Positions 1 through 9,264 are shown, numbered from the stretch's first letter. The stretch: DNA of 34,114 bases from Deltaproteobacteria bacterium (GCA_027028245.1 JALVJO010000106.1:1-34114); one strand, 5' to 3'. The notes: generated from the letters alone by a model not told the origin. Made by a program: numbers and translations.

Positions 1-105
1 AGCGGCTTGACTGCGGCTGAAGTTGGCTTCCTTGTGGTGAAACCTTTCAAGAAACACCCCTTCCTTGCCAGTGACACAAAAGGCTGACAAACCGGGAATA
101 CTCCC
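1..105. repeat. Edge copy of a dispersed inverted repeat
   Basis: The first 60 bases are the reverse complement of about 13017-13076 with a single mismatch (AAACC against AAGCC at about position 41). Weaker similarity continues to about 105, including a shared GACAAACCGGGAAT block. The copy touches the window edge, so its true left end is unknown. Both copies keep an open frame reading SGLTAAEVGFLVVKPF and so on, but there is no start codon or ribosome site here, so I treat it as a non-coding repeat. The rest of the stretch to 279 shows nothing I recognise. Confidence 0.85.
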
Positions 106-279
106 TCCGGGTCATGTTAAGAGACCAGGGCAGAAAAAGAAAGCCTGGTGACCCGATATAGGCTTTCCGGCATGATTTCTGGTTTTTGTCCATTTCCGGC
201 CAGTGGATACCCAGGACCAGGACTGTGCTGGATCAGTGATGATTAAGGATAATCAGAAGGGATATTGAAAAGTACCCTA

Positions 280-789
280 TTATGCCGCCCGGAGGGCAGA
301 TATTGGAACAGTGGTCTTCACTTGTTTTTTAAGCATGTCGAGCAGGATGATGGCCCTGTCCCTGCCGTCAAGGGCCTTTAAAACACCCTCAATAATGGTA
401 TCATTTGGGCCCTTGACGCGTACCCGGTCACCCGGCTCAAATCCGAATTTTTCCTTAGTACCAACTGAGATTATTCCGTTTTCATCAGCCCTGTCCCTGA
501 GCCCGTCTATGAACCAGTCCGGCACCGGGGGATAGTAGTCCCCGAACCTGACCGGGCCCACCGCCCCCCTGGTACTGAACACAGCCACCCAGTTCTCCTG
601 GCGATGGGGCAGGCGCAGAAAAAGATATCCTGGAAACAAGGGGGATAAGACCTCCTTGACCTTTCGAGCATGTCGTGCAATTCGGATGGTTACAGGCAGA
701 AAGACCTCCATGGACTGGTTTTCATAGTTGGTCTTAGCGTAAAATTCCTTCCTCGGGTGAGTCTTGACTGCATACCACTTCTCTGCCAT
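280..789 (-). CDS. NusG-like transcription elongation regulator (RfaH/LoaP-type paralogue)
   Basis: A 169-residue protein with an N-terminal NGN domain (about 1-105; it opens WYAVKTHPRKE and has the FPGYLFLRL strand typical of NusG/RfaH) and a C-terminal KOW domain (about 115-165, with FEPGDRVRVKGP). Proteins of this family bind RNA polymerase, suppress pausing and, through KOW, contact the ribosome or Rho. Housekeeping nusG normally sits with secE and rplK. This gene follows lon and has no such neighbours, so a specialised paralogue that antiterminates particular long operons (often polysaccharide loci) is more likely; that is inference. I start at the ATG at 789 because a purine-rich GGGGAAAGG lies six bases upstream; a TTG two codons earlier is the alternative. 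Its target operon may lie left of the window. Confidence 0.85.
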   Translation of the reverse strand: MAEKWYAVKTHPRKEFYAKTNYENQSMEVFLPVTIRIARHARKVKEVLSPLFPGYLFLRLPHRQENWVAVFSTRGAVGPVRFGDYYPPVPDWFIDGLRDRADENGIISVGTKEKFGFEPGDRVRVKGPNDTIIEGVLKALDGRDRAIILLDMLKKQVKTTVPISALRAA

Positions 790-915
790 CTCCAACCTTT
801 CCCCTTTATTGCTCTCTACTGAAACTGCTCATAAAAGAGCTTCTGCCTTTGGTATGTTTATCAGCCAGACAGAATTTTCCATTACCACCGAAGATGCCTG
901 CCGGTTTTTGGCGTT

Positions 916-3336
916 CTAGTGAGGTGCCGGAAGTTCTTCGGGTATATCCGGCCTTGAGAACCAGTCAGGGGCCTCAGCTGATTTAAGAGCGGCAAATATC
1001 TGCCCCCTGTCTCCAGCCTCAAGGGCGGCTTCAAGGACATCATCCATGTGCTCCACCAGCTTGATATCAAGGGATTTTAATATCTTATGTGGTATCTCTT
1101 TCAGATCCTTCTCGTTTTCTGCCGGTATCAGGCAGGTTGCCATGTCCATTCGTCTTGCTGCCAGCAGCTTTTCCTTGAGCCCTCCAATGGGCAGCACCCT
1201 GCCCCTCAGGGTGATTTCACCAGTCATGGCAACCTCATGTCTTACCGGTATCTTGAGGAGTGCCGAGACCAGGGCAGTTGCAATGGTGATACCAGCAGAA
1301 GGCCCGTCCTTTGGGATGGCCCCTTCCGGGACATGAACATGCAGATCAACCTTCTGATAGAAGTCCCAGGGCAGTCCAAGCTGATGGGCCCTGGACCTTA
1401 CATAGCTCATGGCTGCATGCACAGACTCCTGCATGACGTCCCCAAGGGTCCCGGTTATGGTCAGCTTCCCCTTGCCCGGCATGACGGCTACTTCAATCTG
1501 AAGCAGGGTTCCTCCGGTTTCTGTCCAGGCCAGGCCTGTGGCAACCCCTACAAGATCCTTTTCCTCTGCATGGGAATGACGATAGCGGGGAACGCCCAGA
1601 AACTTGTTGAGAGACGACCTGGTTATCCTAACTGTCTTGTTCTTGTCAGCTGAACCGGCAATTGACCGGGCCGCCTTTCGGCAAAGGGCAGCTATGGATC
1701 TTTCTAGATTTCTCACACCGGCCTCCCTGGTATAAAGATGAATCATGTCCTGCAGGGCACCGGTGCTTATCTCAAGCTGGGCAGGGGTCAGCCCGTGGGC
1801 ATCGAGCTGTCTGGGAATAAGATGGCGCTTTGCTATCTCTATTTTTTCTTCTTCGGTATAACCGGCAAGCTCAATTATTTCCATCCTGTCCTGAAGTGGG
1901 AAAGGAATGGTGAACAGGGCATTTGCCGTGGTTATAAAAAGCACTTCTGAAAGATCGTAATCCAGGTCAAGGTAGTGGTCATTGAAGGCAAAATTCTGCT
2001 CAGGGTCCAGTACTTCCAGCAGTGCTGAGGCTGGATCACCCCTGAAATCAGAACTCATCTTGTCCACTTCGTCCAGACAGAATACCGGGTTGTTGGAACC
2101 AGCCTTTTTCAGTGACTGAATGATCTTGCCGGGAAGCGCGCCGATGTAGGTCCTCCTGTGACCTCTTATTTCTGCCTCGTCTTTGACACCCCCCAGGGAA
2201 AGGCGCACAAAATTGCGGTCCAGGGCCCTGGCCACCGACCTTGCCAGGGAGGTCTTGCCGACCCCAGGAGGTCCTACAAGGCAGAGTATGGGCCCTTTTA
2301 TCTTCCTGGCAAGGCTTTTCACAGCCAGGAATTCTAAGATTCGTTCCTTGGGTTTTTCCAGGCCATAGTGGTCCTCATCCAGGATCTTTTCAGCCTTTAC
2401 AATGTCATGGTTGTCCTTGGTCTTGTCGTACCAGGGAAGGCACAAAATCCAGTCTATGTAATTTCTTACCACAGTGGCCTCGGCAGACATTGGGGCCATG
2501 AGCTTGAGCTTCTTGAGCTCCCGCCTGACCTTTGCAGCAGCTTCCTTTGGCAGCCGCTTTTTCTTGATCTTTTTTTCCAGCTCCTGTATTTCACTTTGGG
2601 TCTCGTCCTTGTGACCCATCTCCTTCTGAATGGCCCGGATCTGCTCGTTGAGATAATAATCCTTCTGGTTTTTCTCCATCTGTTTCTTGACCCGTTCCTT
2701 GATCCGCTGTTCCATCTTGGCGATCTGGGTCTCAGATGACATGAAGGTATAAAGCCGTTCCAATCTCTTGACAGGATCCAGGGCTTCGAGAACGGCCTGC
2801 TTGTCAGCCACCTTCAGGGAAATGTGAGAGGCAATGGAATCTGCCAGCCTTCCCGGCTCTGAAAGAGAAGAAATGGATACCGCAACTTCAGGAGGAACCT
2901 TGTTATTGAGTTTGCAGTATTCATCAAAGGCGCTTACTGTCAGGCGCTTTAAGGCATCCGCCTTGGCACCGGACACCTTTTTTTCCGCAAGGGGTTCTAC
3001 CTCTACAATGAAATATTTTTCCTCTGGAAGAAAATTCTTGATCTCCGCTCTTCTCTTGCCTTCAATAAGGGCCTTGACAGTGCCGTCCGGCAGCCTCAGG
3101 AGCTGAAGGATGGTTCCTATGGTACCCACCCTGTAGATATCCTTTCTGCCGGGTTCATCAAGCTTTGCATCTTTCTGGGCAGAAAGAAATATCTCCTGAT
3201 TTTCTCCCATGGCCTTCTTGATGGCCTCGACGGATCTTTCCCTGCCTATAAAAAGCGGTGCCACCATGTGGGGAAAGAGCACCATGTCTCTCAAGGGCAG
3301 TAGGGGAAGCGTCAAGAATTTTTCCATGTTATCCAT
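916..3336 (-). CDS. lon: Lon ATP-dependent serine protease
   Basis: A cytoplasmic AAA+ protease that degrades misfolded and short-lived regulatory proteins; 806 residues, normal for LonA. In order: the N-terminal substrate-binding domain (about 1-200, [15 protein letters not shown]), a coiled-coil helical part (about 205-280), the AAA+ module with Walker A GPPGVGKT (about 355-362) and Walker B FCLDEVDK (about 419-426), and the C-terminal protease domain with catalytic Ser680 in KDGPSAG and Lys723 in GGLKEK, giving the expected Ser-Lys dyad. I prefer the ATG at 3336, five bases after GTGAGG; a GTG two codons earlier is also open. It lies 43 bp after clpX in the same direction, so co-transcription with tig-clpP-clpX is likely. 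Nothing is degenerate. Confidence 0.98.
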   Translation of the reverse strand: MDNMEKFLTLPLLPLRDMVLFPHMVAPLFIGRERSVEAIKKAMGENQEIFLSAQKDAKLDEPGRKDIYRVGTIGTILQLLRLPDGTVKALIEGKRRAEIKNFLPEEKYFIVEVEPLAEKKVSGAKADALKRLTVSAFDEYCKLNNKVPPEVAVSISSLSEPGRLADSIASHISLKVADKQAVLEALDPVKRLERLYTFMSSETQIAKMEQRIKERVKKQMEKNQKDYYLNEQIRAIQKEMGHKDETQSEIQELEKKIKKKRLPKEAAAKVRRELKKLKLMAPMSAEATVVRNYIDWILCLPWYDKTKDNHDIVKAEKILDEDHYGLEKPKERILEFLAVKSLARKIKGPILCLVGPPGVGKTSLARSVARALDRNFVRLSLGGVKDEAEIRGHRRTYIGALPGKIIQSLKKAGSNNPVFCLDEVDKMSSDFRGDPASALLEVLDPEQNFAFNDHYLDLDYDLSEVLFITTANALFTIPFPLQDRMEIIELAGYTEEEKIEIAKRHLIPRQLDAHGLTPAQLEISTGALQDMIHLYTREAGVRNLERSIAALCRKAARSIAGSADKNKTVRITRSSLNKFLGVPRYRHSHAEEKDLVGVATGLAWTETGGTLLQIEVAVMPGKGKLTITGTLGDVMQESVHAAMSYVRSRAHQLGLPWDFYQKVDLHVHVPEGAIPKDGPSAGITIATALVSALLKIPVRHEVAMTGEITLRGRVLPIGGLKEKLLAARRMDMATCLIPAENEKDLKEIPHKILKSLDIKLVEHMDDVLEAALEAGDRGQIFAALKSAEAPDWFSRPDIPEELPAPH

Positions 3337-3379
3337 AAACACCTCACGAACTCTTTAAGACATTCGGGCTTGCGGCATT

Positions 3380-4645
3380 TTAAGAAGCCTCTGCCTGTTT
3401 ACTTTCATAAATAAGTATAGGTTCAGCCCTGCGCAAGATAACTTCTTCACTAATTACGCATTCCTTTACATTTTCCCTGGAAGGCAGATCGTACATGACC
3501 TCCAGCATGGCCTTTTCCAGGATGGCCCTGAGCCCTCTGGCGCCGGTCTTTCTCTTTATGGCCTCCTCGGCTACAGCCTTTATTGCACCGTCTGTAAAGT
3601 GAAGATCAATATTGTCCATGGCAAAAAGCTTTTTGAACTGCTTCACAAGTGCGTTCTTGGGTTCCTGGAGGATCTTGATCAGGTCTTCTCTGGCAAGCTC
3701 TTCAAGGGTTGCTGCCACTGGAATCCGGCCCACCAGTTCAGGAATAAGGCCATATTTGATGAGATCCTCTGGTTCAAGATGTTTCAGGATGTCACTGAAA
3801 CTCAGATCCCTGGCCCCTTCCACATTGGCACCGAAACCAATGGAATATTTGCCAAGCCTTGTCTTTATGATGGAATCCAGCCCTACAAATGCACCTCCAA
3901 CTATAAAGAGGATATTGGTGGTATCTATCTTTACGAATTCCTGCTGGGGGTGTTTTCTGCCTCCCTTAGGAGGAACATTGGCAAGGGTGCCCTCGATAAT
4001 CTTCAAGAGGGCCTGCTGTACGCCTTCTCCGGAAACATCCCTGGTAATGGAAGGGCTGTCGGACTTCCTGGCTATCTTATCTATTTCATCGATATAGACG
4101 ATACCACGACCGGCAAGCTCCACGTCGTAATCTGCCGCCTGGAGGAGATTGAGGATGATGTTTTCCACATCCTCTCCAACATATCCTGCTTCTGTAAGTG
4201 TGGTGGCATCTGCAATGGTAAAAGGCACGTTCAGTATCTTGGCCAGGGTCTGGGCGAGAAGGGTCTTGCCGCTCCCGGTGGGACCGATGAGCATGATATT
4301 GCTCTTCTGCAGCTCTACCTCGTCCATTGCCACGTTGGATTCAATACGCTTGTAATGATTATGGACAGCCACTGACAATATCTTCTTGGCCTGTTCCTGC
4401 CCGACCACATATTGATCCAGGAGGGCCTTTATTTCTGCCGGTTTCAGGATGGAAGCCCGGCTGGAACCGGTTTCATCGCTTCCTTCATAGTCTTCAGCTA
4501 TGATGTCATTGCACAGATCTATGCATTCATCGCAGATATAAACATTGGGTCCTGCAATGAGTTTTCGTACTTCGCCCTGGCCTTTTCCGCAAAAGGAACA
4601 ACAGAGATCTCCAGTGCCTTCAAAATCATCCTTTTTTCTTGCCAT
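3380..4645 (-). CDS. clpX: ClpX, ATPase subunit of ClpXP
   Basis: The AAA+ unfoldase that selects substrates and threads them into ClpP; 421 residues, the usual size. The N-terminal zinc-binding domain has Cys16, Cys19, Cys38 and Cys41. Walker A GPTGSGKT is at 121-128, the pore loop GYVG at 154-157 and Walker B IVYIDEID at about 182-189. The sensor and C-terminal small domain ([14 protein letters not shown]) are intact. The start ATG lies two bases beyond the clpP stop, and its AGGAGG lies inside the clpP 3' end, so translation is probably coupled to clpP. Confidence 0.98.
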   Translation of the reverse strand: MARKKDDFEGTGDLCCSFCGKGQGEVRKLIAGPNVYICDECIDLCNDIIAEDYEGSDETGSSRASILKPAEIKALLDQYVVGQEQAKKILSVAVHNHYKRIESNVAMDEVELQKSNIMLIGPTGSGKTLLAQTLAKILNVPFTIADATTLTEAGYVGEDVENIILNLLQAADYDVELAGRGIVYIDEIDKIARKSDSPSITRDVSGEGVQQALLKIIEGTLANVPPKGGRKHPQQEFVKIDTTNILFIVGGAFVGLDSIIKTRLGKYSIGFGANVEGARDLSFSDILKHLEPEDLIKYGLIPELVGRIPVAATLEELAREDLIKILQEPKNALVKQFKKLFAMDNIDLHFTDGAIKAVAEEAIKRKTGARGLRAILEKAMLEVMYDLPSRENVKECVISEEVILRRAEPILIYESKQAEAS

Positions 4646-4647
4646 AG

Positions 4648-5253
4648 TTACTCATCCTCCTTGGAGGCCGTTTCTCTGTTTTCAATAATTTCGTCTACGA
4701 GACCGTAATCAAGGGCCTCCTGGCTGCCCATGAAGTAATCCCGCTCGGTGTCGGTCTGGATCTTTTCCAGTGACTGCCCTGTGTGTTTTGCCAGGATCTC
4801 GTTGAGCCTCTGCCTGAGCTTCAGGATCTCCCTGGCGTGTATGTCTATGTCTGTTGCCTGCCCCTGGAATCCGCCCATGGGCTGATGAATGAGGATCCTT
4901 GAATTGGGTAGTGTGAACCTCTTGCCCGGAGCACCTGCAGCCAGCAAGAGCGCCCCCATGCTGGCAGCCTGGCCGAGACAAAGGGTGCTCACGTCGGCCT
5001 TTATGTACTGAATGGTATCATAAATGGCCAGGCCTGCGGTTACTATACCGCCGGGTGAATTTATATACAGGGTGATGTCCCTGTTAGGGTCTTCTGCTTC
5101 AAGAAAAAGAAGCTGTGCTATGATCAGGTTGGCAACCTCGTCGTTCACTGCGCCGCCGAGAAAGATAATTCTCTCCTTAAGCAGCCGGGAATAAATATCA
5201 AATGCCCGCTCGCCCCGCGGACTCTGTTCAATTACTATAGGTACTAACGGCAT
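4648..5253 (-). CDS. clpP: ClpP, proteolytic subunit
   Basis: A self-compartmentalised serine peptidase that forms the double heptamer docked by ClpX. At 201 residues it is full length. The catalytic triad is visible: Ser98 in GQAASMG, His123 in [10 protein letters not shown] and Asp172 in TERDYF. The INSPGG motif (about 65-70) marks the substrate-binding strand. A short pro-region ([10 protein letters not shown]) precedes the first helix. It sits 44 bp after tig and directly before clpX, the classical order. Confidence 0.98.
   Translation of the reverse strand: MPLVPIVIEQSPRGERAFDIYSRLLKERIIFLGGAVNDEVANLIIAQLLFLEAEDPNRDITLYINSPGGIVTAGLAIYDTIQYIKADVSTLCLGQAASMGALLLAAGAPGKRFTLPNSRILIHQPMGGFQGQATDIDIHAREILKLRQRLNEILAKHTGQSLEKIQTDTERDYFMGSQEALDYGLVDEIIENRETASKEDE
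4656..4667 (-). promoter_or_regulatory. Hairpin overlapping the clpX Shine-Dalgarno
   Basis: On the minus strand CCTCCAAGGAGG lies at the 3' end of clpP; the GGAGG that serves clpX can pair with the CCTCC just upstream. A ribosome finishing clpP would open it, which would couple clpX to clpP translation. The potential pairing is visible; its function is inference. Confidence 0.35.
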
Positions 5254-5297
5254 ACTTTCAACCTCATGGCATCATCGGTTTAATATCAACTGGAAAT

Positions 5298-6620
5298 TCA
5301 GTCTTGGTCCTGGGTTTCCAGGCCTTTTTCATCCTCTTCCTTGATGGCTACATTTTTTAGTATGAAATCCATTGTCTGCTTGGCCCGAATCTTGGGTAGA
5401 ACCGAGTCAAAAACTGCAGAATGGAACTGCTCCCTGCTGACGTTCATTTCCTGGTAATGTTCATCGACATAATCCGAGTATCGTTTCAATTCTTCAGTGG
5501 GAATTTCCACCTTTTCCATTTCGGCTATCTTGTCCAGGATAAGCTCAGTTTTGACCTGCTTTACTGCATCTTCCCGCATCTTTTCCCTGAGCTTCGCCTC
5601 GTCCACGCCTGCCTGTTCGAGGTTTACGCCCCTTTCCTGCATATGACTGACCACGTTATCGATCATCTGGTCCAGTTTTTTCTCCACCAGTCTTTCGGGT
5701 ACGGGAAAATCCGCTGCTTCCAGGAGCTTGTCGAAAAGCTGCTGTCTGACCACTCCCTCTGCAGCCTTCTCCTTGTCTTCAAGGATCTGCCTTCTCATCC
5801 TTTCCCGGAGATCATCCACTGTTTTAAGTCCAATTCCTATCCTTTGGGCAAATTCATCGTCGAGTTCCGGCATATTCCTGATCTGGATATTCTTGAGGAC
5901 CACCTTATACAGGACCTTCTTGCCGGCCAATCTGGTGTTCAGGGCATCATCCGGATAGGTTACCTCTATTTCGCGTTCCTCACCCTTTTTCATGCCCACA
6001 ATGCCCTTTTCCAGGGTTTCGTTCAGGTTGCCCTGCCCTACTTCCACATAGTAGTCACGTGTGGCAAGGTCTTCTGCTTCCTGTCCATCTATGAATACGG
6101 TGTAATCAATAATGGCAAGATCCCCCTCCTCAACAGCACGGGGCTCATCCACTGTTTCTACGGTTCCGAAGTGTCTTCTAAGGGCTTGGAGTTGTTCCTG
6201 GACCTCTTCTTCACTCACTTCCACCTTGGGTCTTGTTAGTTCAAACTTCCTGAAATCCGGGATCTCAAATTCCGGCTCGATATCCATAAGCACCGAATAC
6301 TTAAAGGGTTCATCCGGTTTTATCTCGGAAGACTTGTCCAGCTGAGGCTCGAGAAGCATGGTCACCTGACTCTGCCTTATGGCGTCCCCCAGGGTCTCTT
6401 CAATCAGCTTATGCATTACTTCCGTCTGGATATGGTGGGCATAATCCCTTTCTATAATCCGCCTGGGCACTTTGCCCTTCCTGAAACCCGGAAGTGATAC
6501 GGTTTTTCTAAGATAATTAACTGCCTTTTCCAGCTGATCCTTAACCTTTTCCGAGGGAATCTCAACTGACAGGCGCTTCTGTACCGGGCTTACATCTTCA
6601 ACACTGACCTTCATTTCCAT
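5298..6620 (-). CDS. tig: Trigger factor, ribosome-associated chaperone and PPIase
   Basis: Binds ribosomal protein L23 at the exit tunnel and folds nascent chains; 440 residues, the family size. The N-terminal ribosome-binding domain includes the signature LPGFRKGKVPRRIIE (about 43-57, containing the GFRKGK-type loop). The FKBP-type PPIase domain spans about 150-245, from EGDLAIIDYTVFIDG to ITYPDD-like text, and a long helical C-terminal chaperone region ends in an acidic tail. The ATG at 6620 is preceded by AGGAAAGG. An ATG two codons later is possible. It heads the tig-clpP-clpX-lon series. Confidence 0.97.
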   Translation of the reverse strand: MEMKVSVEDVSPVQKRLSVEIPSEKVKDQLEKAVNYLRKTVSLPGFRKGKVPRRIIERDYAHHIQTEVMHKLIEETLGDAIRQSQVTMLLEPQLDKSSEIKPDEPFKYSVLMDIEPEFEIPDFRKFELTRPKVEVSEEEVQEQLQALRRHFGTVETVDEPRAVEEGDLAIIDYTVFIDGQEAEDLATRDYYVEVGQGNLNETLEKGIVGMKKGEEREIEVTYPDDALNTRLAGKKVLYKVVLKNIQIRNMPELDDEFAQRIGIGLKTVDDLRERMRRQILEDKEKAAEGVVRQQLFDKLLEAADFPVPERLVEKKLDQMIDNVVSHMQERGVNLEQAGVDEAKLREKMREDAVKQVKTELILDKIAEMEKVEIPTEELKRYSDYVDEHYQEMNVSREQFHSAVFDSVLPKIRAKQTMDFILKNVAIKEEDEKGLETQDQD

Positions 6621-6651
6621 GTTTTAAAAAACCTTTCCTGATTTTTTTGTT

Positions 6652-6678
6652 AAAAAAGCCTGGCTGACAGGATCTTTT
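6652..6678 (-). terminator. Possible intrinsic terminator between tRNA-Leu and tig
   Basis: On the minus strand an imperfect hairpin (AAAAG, a two-base AT bulge, CCTG, loop TCAGC, CAGG, CTTTT) is followed by a run of T. It lies about 30 bp before tig, so it could end the tRNA transcript or attenuate read-through into tig. The stem is short and the call is weak. Confidence 0.4.
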
Positions 6679-6804
6679 AAGAATGGCTGTCTCGAACACT
6701 TGAAAATACTACAACAAAGCTGGCCAAAAACATCTTATCGACCAGTATAAACAAATCCGCCCCGGGACTGTTATACAGGTTAGGGCTGGCAGGCATCAAA
6801 AAAA

Positions 6805-6890
6805 TGGTGCGAGAGGGGAGAGTCGAACTCCCACGGCGCAGGGCCGCTGGATCCTAAATCCAGTGCGTCTACCAGTTCCGCCACTCTCGC
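6805..6890 (-). tRNA. tRNA-Leu (anticodon UAG)
   Basis: Read on the minus strand it starts GCGAGAGTGGCGGAACTGG and ends CTCTCGCACCA. The seven-base acceptor arms GCGAGAG/CTCTCGC pair perfectly. The D loop has GGTAGACGC, the anticodon stem is CTGGA/TCCAG with loop TTTAGGA (anticodon TAG, reading CUA), the variable arm is long as in class II tRNAs, and the T arm is GGGAG/CTCCC with TTCGACT. CCA is encoded. At 86 nt including CCA it is complete. A tRNA-Leu upstream of tig is a common arrangement. Confidence 0.98.
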
Positions 6891-6900
6891 CTGAAATTCT

Positions 6901-6920
6901 ATAATTCAAGATAATTCAAG
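6901..6920. repeat. Tandem 10-bp repeat in the tRNA-Leu leader
   Basis: ATAATTCAAG occurs twice in direct succession, between the predicted start of transcription and the 5' end of the tRNA. It would lie in the 5' leader removed by RNase P. Confidence 0.9.
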
Positions 6921-6931
6921 CGCGTCTTGCA

Positions 6932-6960
6932 AATTTAATAGAGCCCAAAAATGAAGTCAA
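6932..6960 (-). promoter_or_regulatory. Sigma70-type promoter for tRNA-Leu
   Basis: On the minus strand TTGACT (6955-6960) and TAAATT (6932-6937) are 17 bases apart, followed by a GC-rich stretch GACGCGC of the kind found at stringently controlled stable-RNA promoters. The expected start is near 6925, about 35 bases before the tRNA. Match scores are by eye. Confidence 0.55.
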
Positions 6961-7240
6961 GAAATCTTGTCCCTCTTTATACCTGTGCTGCGGCCGAATA
7001 TTGCTGTTAAAACGCATAATTGAAACAGGGTTGATATCCTGTGATCATAGGCATGTTGGCAGTAGCTGTCAGTGGCCTGATTTGCTCAACATCCCAATTA
7101 CTTACCTTTTCCGTGAAAACTGCCAGACTGGAGCCACTGGGAGCGGAACTGGATTTACATGACACCAGCACGAGCTTGTGGTAGTTAATGAGGTTTATTG
7201 AAATTTAAACCTTTTAACACAATATATACAGGAGGTAAAA
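6961..7240. other. Intergenic gap between tRNA-Leu and ndk
   Basis: This divergent gap must hold the ndk promoter, but I could not pick a convincing -35/-10 pair at a sensible distance from the start codon. AT-rich sequence at about 7195-7230 is the best candidate zone. A 60-odd-codon open stretch on the minus strand has no usable start or ribosome site and I do not call it. I see no RNA gene or repeat here. Confidence 0.5.
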
Positions 7241-7657
7241 ATGGAAAAGACCCTTTCGATTATAAAGCCTGACGGCGTCAGGCGGGGGCTTATAGGCGAG
7301 GTCATAAGGCGTCTTGAAAAGGCGGAAATAGAGATAGCCGCCATGAAAATGCTTCACATGACCAAGAAAGAAGCAGAAGGATTTTATGCAGTTCACAGGG
7401 AAAAGCCTTTTTTTGGCAGCCTTACGGATTTTATGTCTTCCGGGCCCATTGTTGTAATGGTCCTCAAGGGGGAGGGAGTCATTGCCAAATACCGCAAGCT
7501 CATGGGAGCCACCAATTACAAGGAAGCTGACCCGGGAACCATAAGGGCGGATTTTGCAACAGACATAGAAAAAAACGTGGTTCACGGTTCTGACGCCCCT
7601 GAAACTGCTGCAGAAGAGATTAAATACTTCTTCAGTGAACTGGAAATAGTAAAGTAA
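7241..7657 (+). CDS. ndk: Nucleoside diphosphate kinase
   Basis: Transfers the gamma-phosphate of ATP to nucleoside diphosphates through a phosphohistidine. At 138 residues it is full length. The catalytic His115 lies in [10 protein letters not shown], the exact family signature, and the N-terminal [12 protein letters not shown] nucleotide-binding strand is intact. AGGAGG sits five bases before the ATG. It is the first gene of a plus-strand series, but a hairpin follows it, so thiL onwards may be partly independent. Confidence 0.98.
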   Translation: MEKTLSIIKPDGVRRGLIGEVIRRLEKAEIEIAAMKMLHMTKKEAEGFYAVHREKPFFGSLTDFMSSGPIVVMVLKGEGVIAKYRKLMGATNYKEADPGTIRADFATDIEKNVVHGSDAPETAAEEIKYFFSELEIVK

Positions 7658-7673
7658 TAAATAAGTAATAAAT
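7652..7673. repeat. Tandem 11-bp repeat across the ndk stop codon
   Basis: AAGTAATAAAT is present twice in tandem, followed by a third AAG. The first copy carries the last lysine codon and stop of ndk, so the duplication adds a run of extra in-frame stops after the gene. Confidence 0.9.
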
Positions 7674-7682
7674 AAGCTTTCA

Positions 7683-7711
7683 GGCTGGATGATCCTTTGG
7701 GTCATCCAGCC
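7683..7711 (+). terminator. Strong hairpin after ndk, without a T run
   Basis: GGCTGGATGA pairs perfectly with TCATCCAGCC around a nine-base loop, 26 bases after the ndk stop. No T run follows on the plus strand, so it is more likely a pause site, processing site or mRNA 3' stabiliser than an efficient intrinsic terminator. It also argues that thiL does not begin upstream at 7689. Confidence 0.4.
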
Positions 7712-7742
7712 CAGAATTTCTGGAACCCGCAACCAGGGCCCC

Positions 7743-8777
7743 ATGGAACTTGAGTTAATCCGGAAGATAAAGGAGCTTGCTGCACATCCGGCAGGAGAAA
7801 TCAGCTCCAATCAGGTCTGTAAAACTATCGGGGATGACTGCGCCGAGCTCGTTCCTTCTCCTGGGAAAAACCTCCTGGTAACCACGGACACGCTGTGTGA
7901 GAATGTTCATTTCAGGCTTTCCTACTTTCGCCCCCTGCAGCTCGGCAAAAAACTGGCCTCAGTCAATCTGAGCGACATAGCTGCCATGGGGGGTCGCCCC
8001 ATGTGGGCTGTCTTCAATGCCGAAGTACCGGGTAAACTTGCTGATGCATCCCTGCCTTTCTGGAAAGAGTTTCTTAGCGGCCTGACCGGGCAGCTCAGCA
8101 GCTTCAACGCCGTACTGGTTGGAGGGGACACTGTGAAATCTCCCTCGGATTATCTGTCCCTTACCCTGACTCTCATTGGCGAGGTAGATTCCAAAGGGGC
8201 AGTTTACCGTTCAGGAGCCCGGGAGGGGGACCTGATTTATTGCTCAGGATGCACCGGGGAGGCTGCATGCGGCCTTGACATCCTTAGAGATCCAGATATG
8301 GCTGCCCGCCTTCCAGGGCCGGTGAAAAAAAAACTTGCAGGCAGGCATCTTGACCCTCATCCCAGGATAGCTCTTGGAAAGGCCCTGGCCGCCATAGGCA
8401 TAAACAGTCTTATTGATACTTCCGACGGCATTGCCTCGGATCTTGCCCACATAGCTGAAGAAAGCGGACTCAAGGCCGTGGTATTTCAGAAACTCATGCC
8501 TGTGTCCAGGGCGTTGAAGGTGTTTTGTCGTACTGCTGGATATTCAGAAGGAAGAGAGCTGTCGGGCTGTCTCATGAAATATGTCCTTTTCGGCGGAGAA
8601 GACTTCGAGCTCATCTGGACTGTCAGCGCTGAAAACAGCAGGGCCTCAGAGAAGGCTGCTGCACAGGTACTCGGCTCAGTGCCCTATCGGATTGGACACA
8701 TGGAAAGGGGGCATGGCTGCTTTCTTGATACCGGCGCCCGGAGAGTTGATATTTCCTTCATGGGCTATGAACATTGA
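7743..8777 (+). CDS. thiL: Thiamine-monophosphate kinase
   Basis: Phosphorylates thiamine monophosphate to the cofactor thiamine diphosphate, the last step of thiamine synthesis. As called it has 344 residues, normal for ThiL. It carries the PurM-like signatures: IGDDCAEL (about 29-36), LVTTDTLCENVHF (about 45-57), the SVNLSDIAAMGGRP loop and GGDTVKSP for ATP/Mg binding, then DTSDGIASDL and FGGEDFEL near the C-terminus. The reading frame opens upstream at 7689, but that stretch overlaps the hairpin and has no family-like sequence, so I use the ATG at 7743 (MELELIRKIK). The ribosome site is weak. The 3' end overlaps the next gene by 11 bases. Confidence 0.93.
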   Translation: MELELIRKIKELAAHPAGEISSNQVCKTIGDDCAELVPSPGKNLLVTTDTLCENVHFRLSYFRPLQLGKKLASVNLSDIAAMGGRPMWAVFNAEVPGKLADASLPFWKEFLSGLTGQLSSFNAVLVGGDTVKSPSDYLSLTLTLIGEVDSKGAVYRSGAREGDLIYCSGCTGEAACGLDILRDPDMAARLPGPVKKKLAGRHLDPHPRIALGKALAAIGINSLIDTSDGIASDLAHIAEESGLKAVVFQKLMPVSRALKVFCRTAGYSEGRELSGCLMKYVLFGGEDFELIWTVSAENSRASEKAAAQVLGSVPYRIGHMERGHGCFLDTGARRVDISFMGYEH

Positions 8778-9264
8778 TGGACCTTCAGGCCTGGATTCCG
8801 TCAGGATTGAACCGCTGTACATTGAGGCTGCTCCAATCTGGGTGACATTGAAATTTCAGCATGGTGCACTCACCAGTGTAAAACTGAGCCTCAGAAGGCC
8901 TGAAGGCCGGGTGAATAAACCGCTGGTTGTTCATGTGTTAAAGAAGATCCTTCTTGGTGAGATACCCCCTGGAACAGGACTCAGCTTTCAAGTCAGCGGA
9001 ACTGCCTTCCAGCAAAGGGTATGGGTTGAAACCTGCAGGATACCCTCCGGCAAAGTAATATCATACGGGACCCTGGCCCGCAGAGTCGGATGCGGTTCGG
9101 CCAGGGCAGTAGGACAGGCACTTAAGGCCAATCCCCTGCCCATTATCATTCCCTGCCACCGGGTGGTAGGTGCCACCGGGAGGCTTACAGGCTTTTCAAG
9201 TGGCCTGAAAATCAAGAAAATGCTTCTCGAATTTGAATCAGAACACAAGGAGGCAGCAAAATGA
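8767..9264 (+). CDS. ogt: Methylated-DNA-[protein]-cysteine S-methyltransferase
   Basis: A suicide DNA-repair protein that moves the alkyl group from O6-alkylguanine to its own cysteine. Acceptor Cys130 lies in the diagnostic IPCHRVVG; the helix-turn-helix segment SYGTLARRVG with SARAVGQALKANP (about 99-123) is also typical. At 165 residues it fits Ogt-type proteins with a degenerate N-terminal ribonuclease-like domain. The open frame reaches 8581, but that part lies inside thiL, so I start at the ATG at 8767, overlapping thiL by 11 bases. It overlaps the next gene by the ATGA arrangement. Confidence 0.93.
   Translation: MNIDGPSGLDSVRIEPLYIEAAPIWVTLKFQHGALTSVKLSLRRPEGRVNKPLVVHVLKKILLGEIPPGTGLSFQVSGTAFQQRVWVETCRIPSGKVISYGTLARRVGCGSARAVGQALKANPLPIIIPCHRVVGATGRLTGFSSGLKIKKMLLEFESEHKEAAK

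Noticed and set aside
3599-4375. 258-codon plus-strand ORF
   Set aside because: Antisense shadow of clpX; no family resemblance.
7005-7215. Open minus-strand stretch of about 64 codons in the tRNA-ndk gap
   Set aside because: Its only ATGs are near the 3' end, no ribosome site, no recognisable sequence.
7214-7810. 198-codon minus-strand ORF
   Set aside because: Antisense to ndk and running across the hairpin and the thiL start; no support.
8581-8766. 62-codon N-terminal extension of the methyltransferase
   Set aside because: It lies entirely inside thiL in another frame; the ATG at 8767 gives a normal-length protein.
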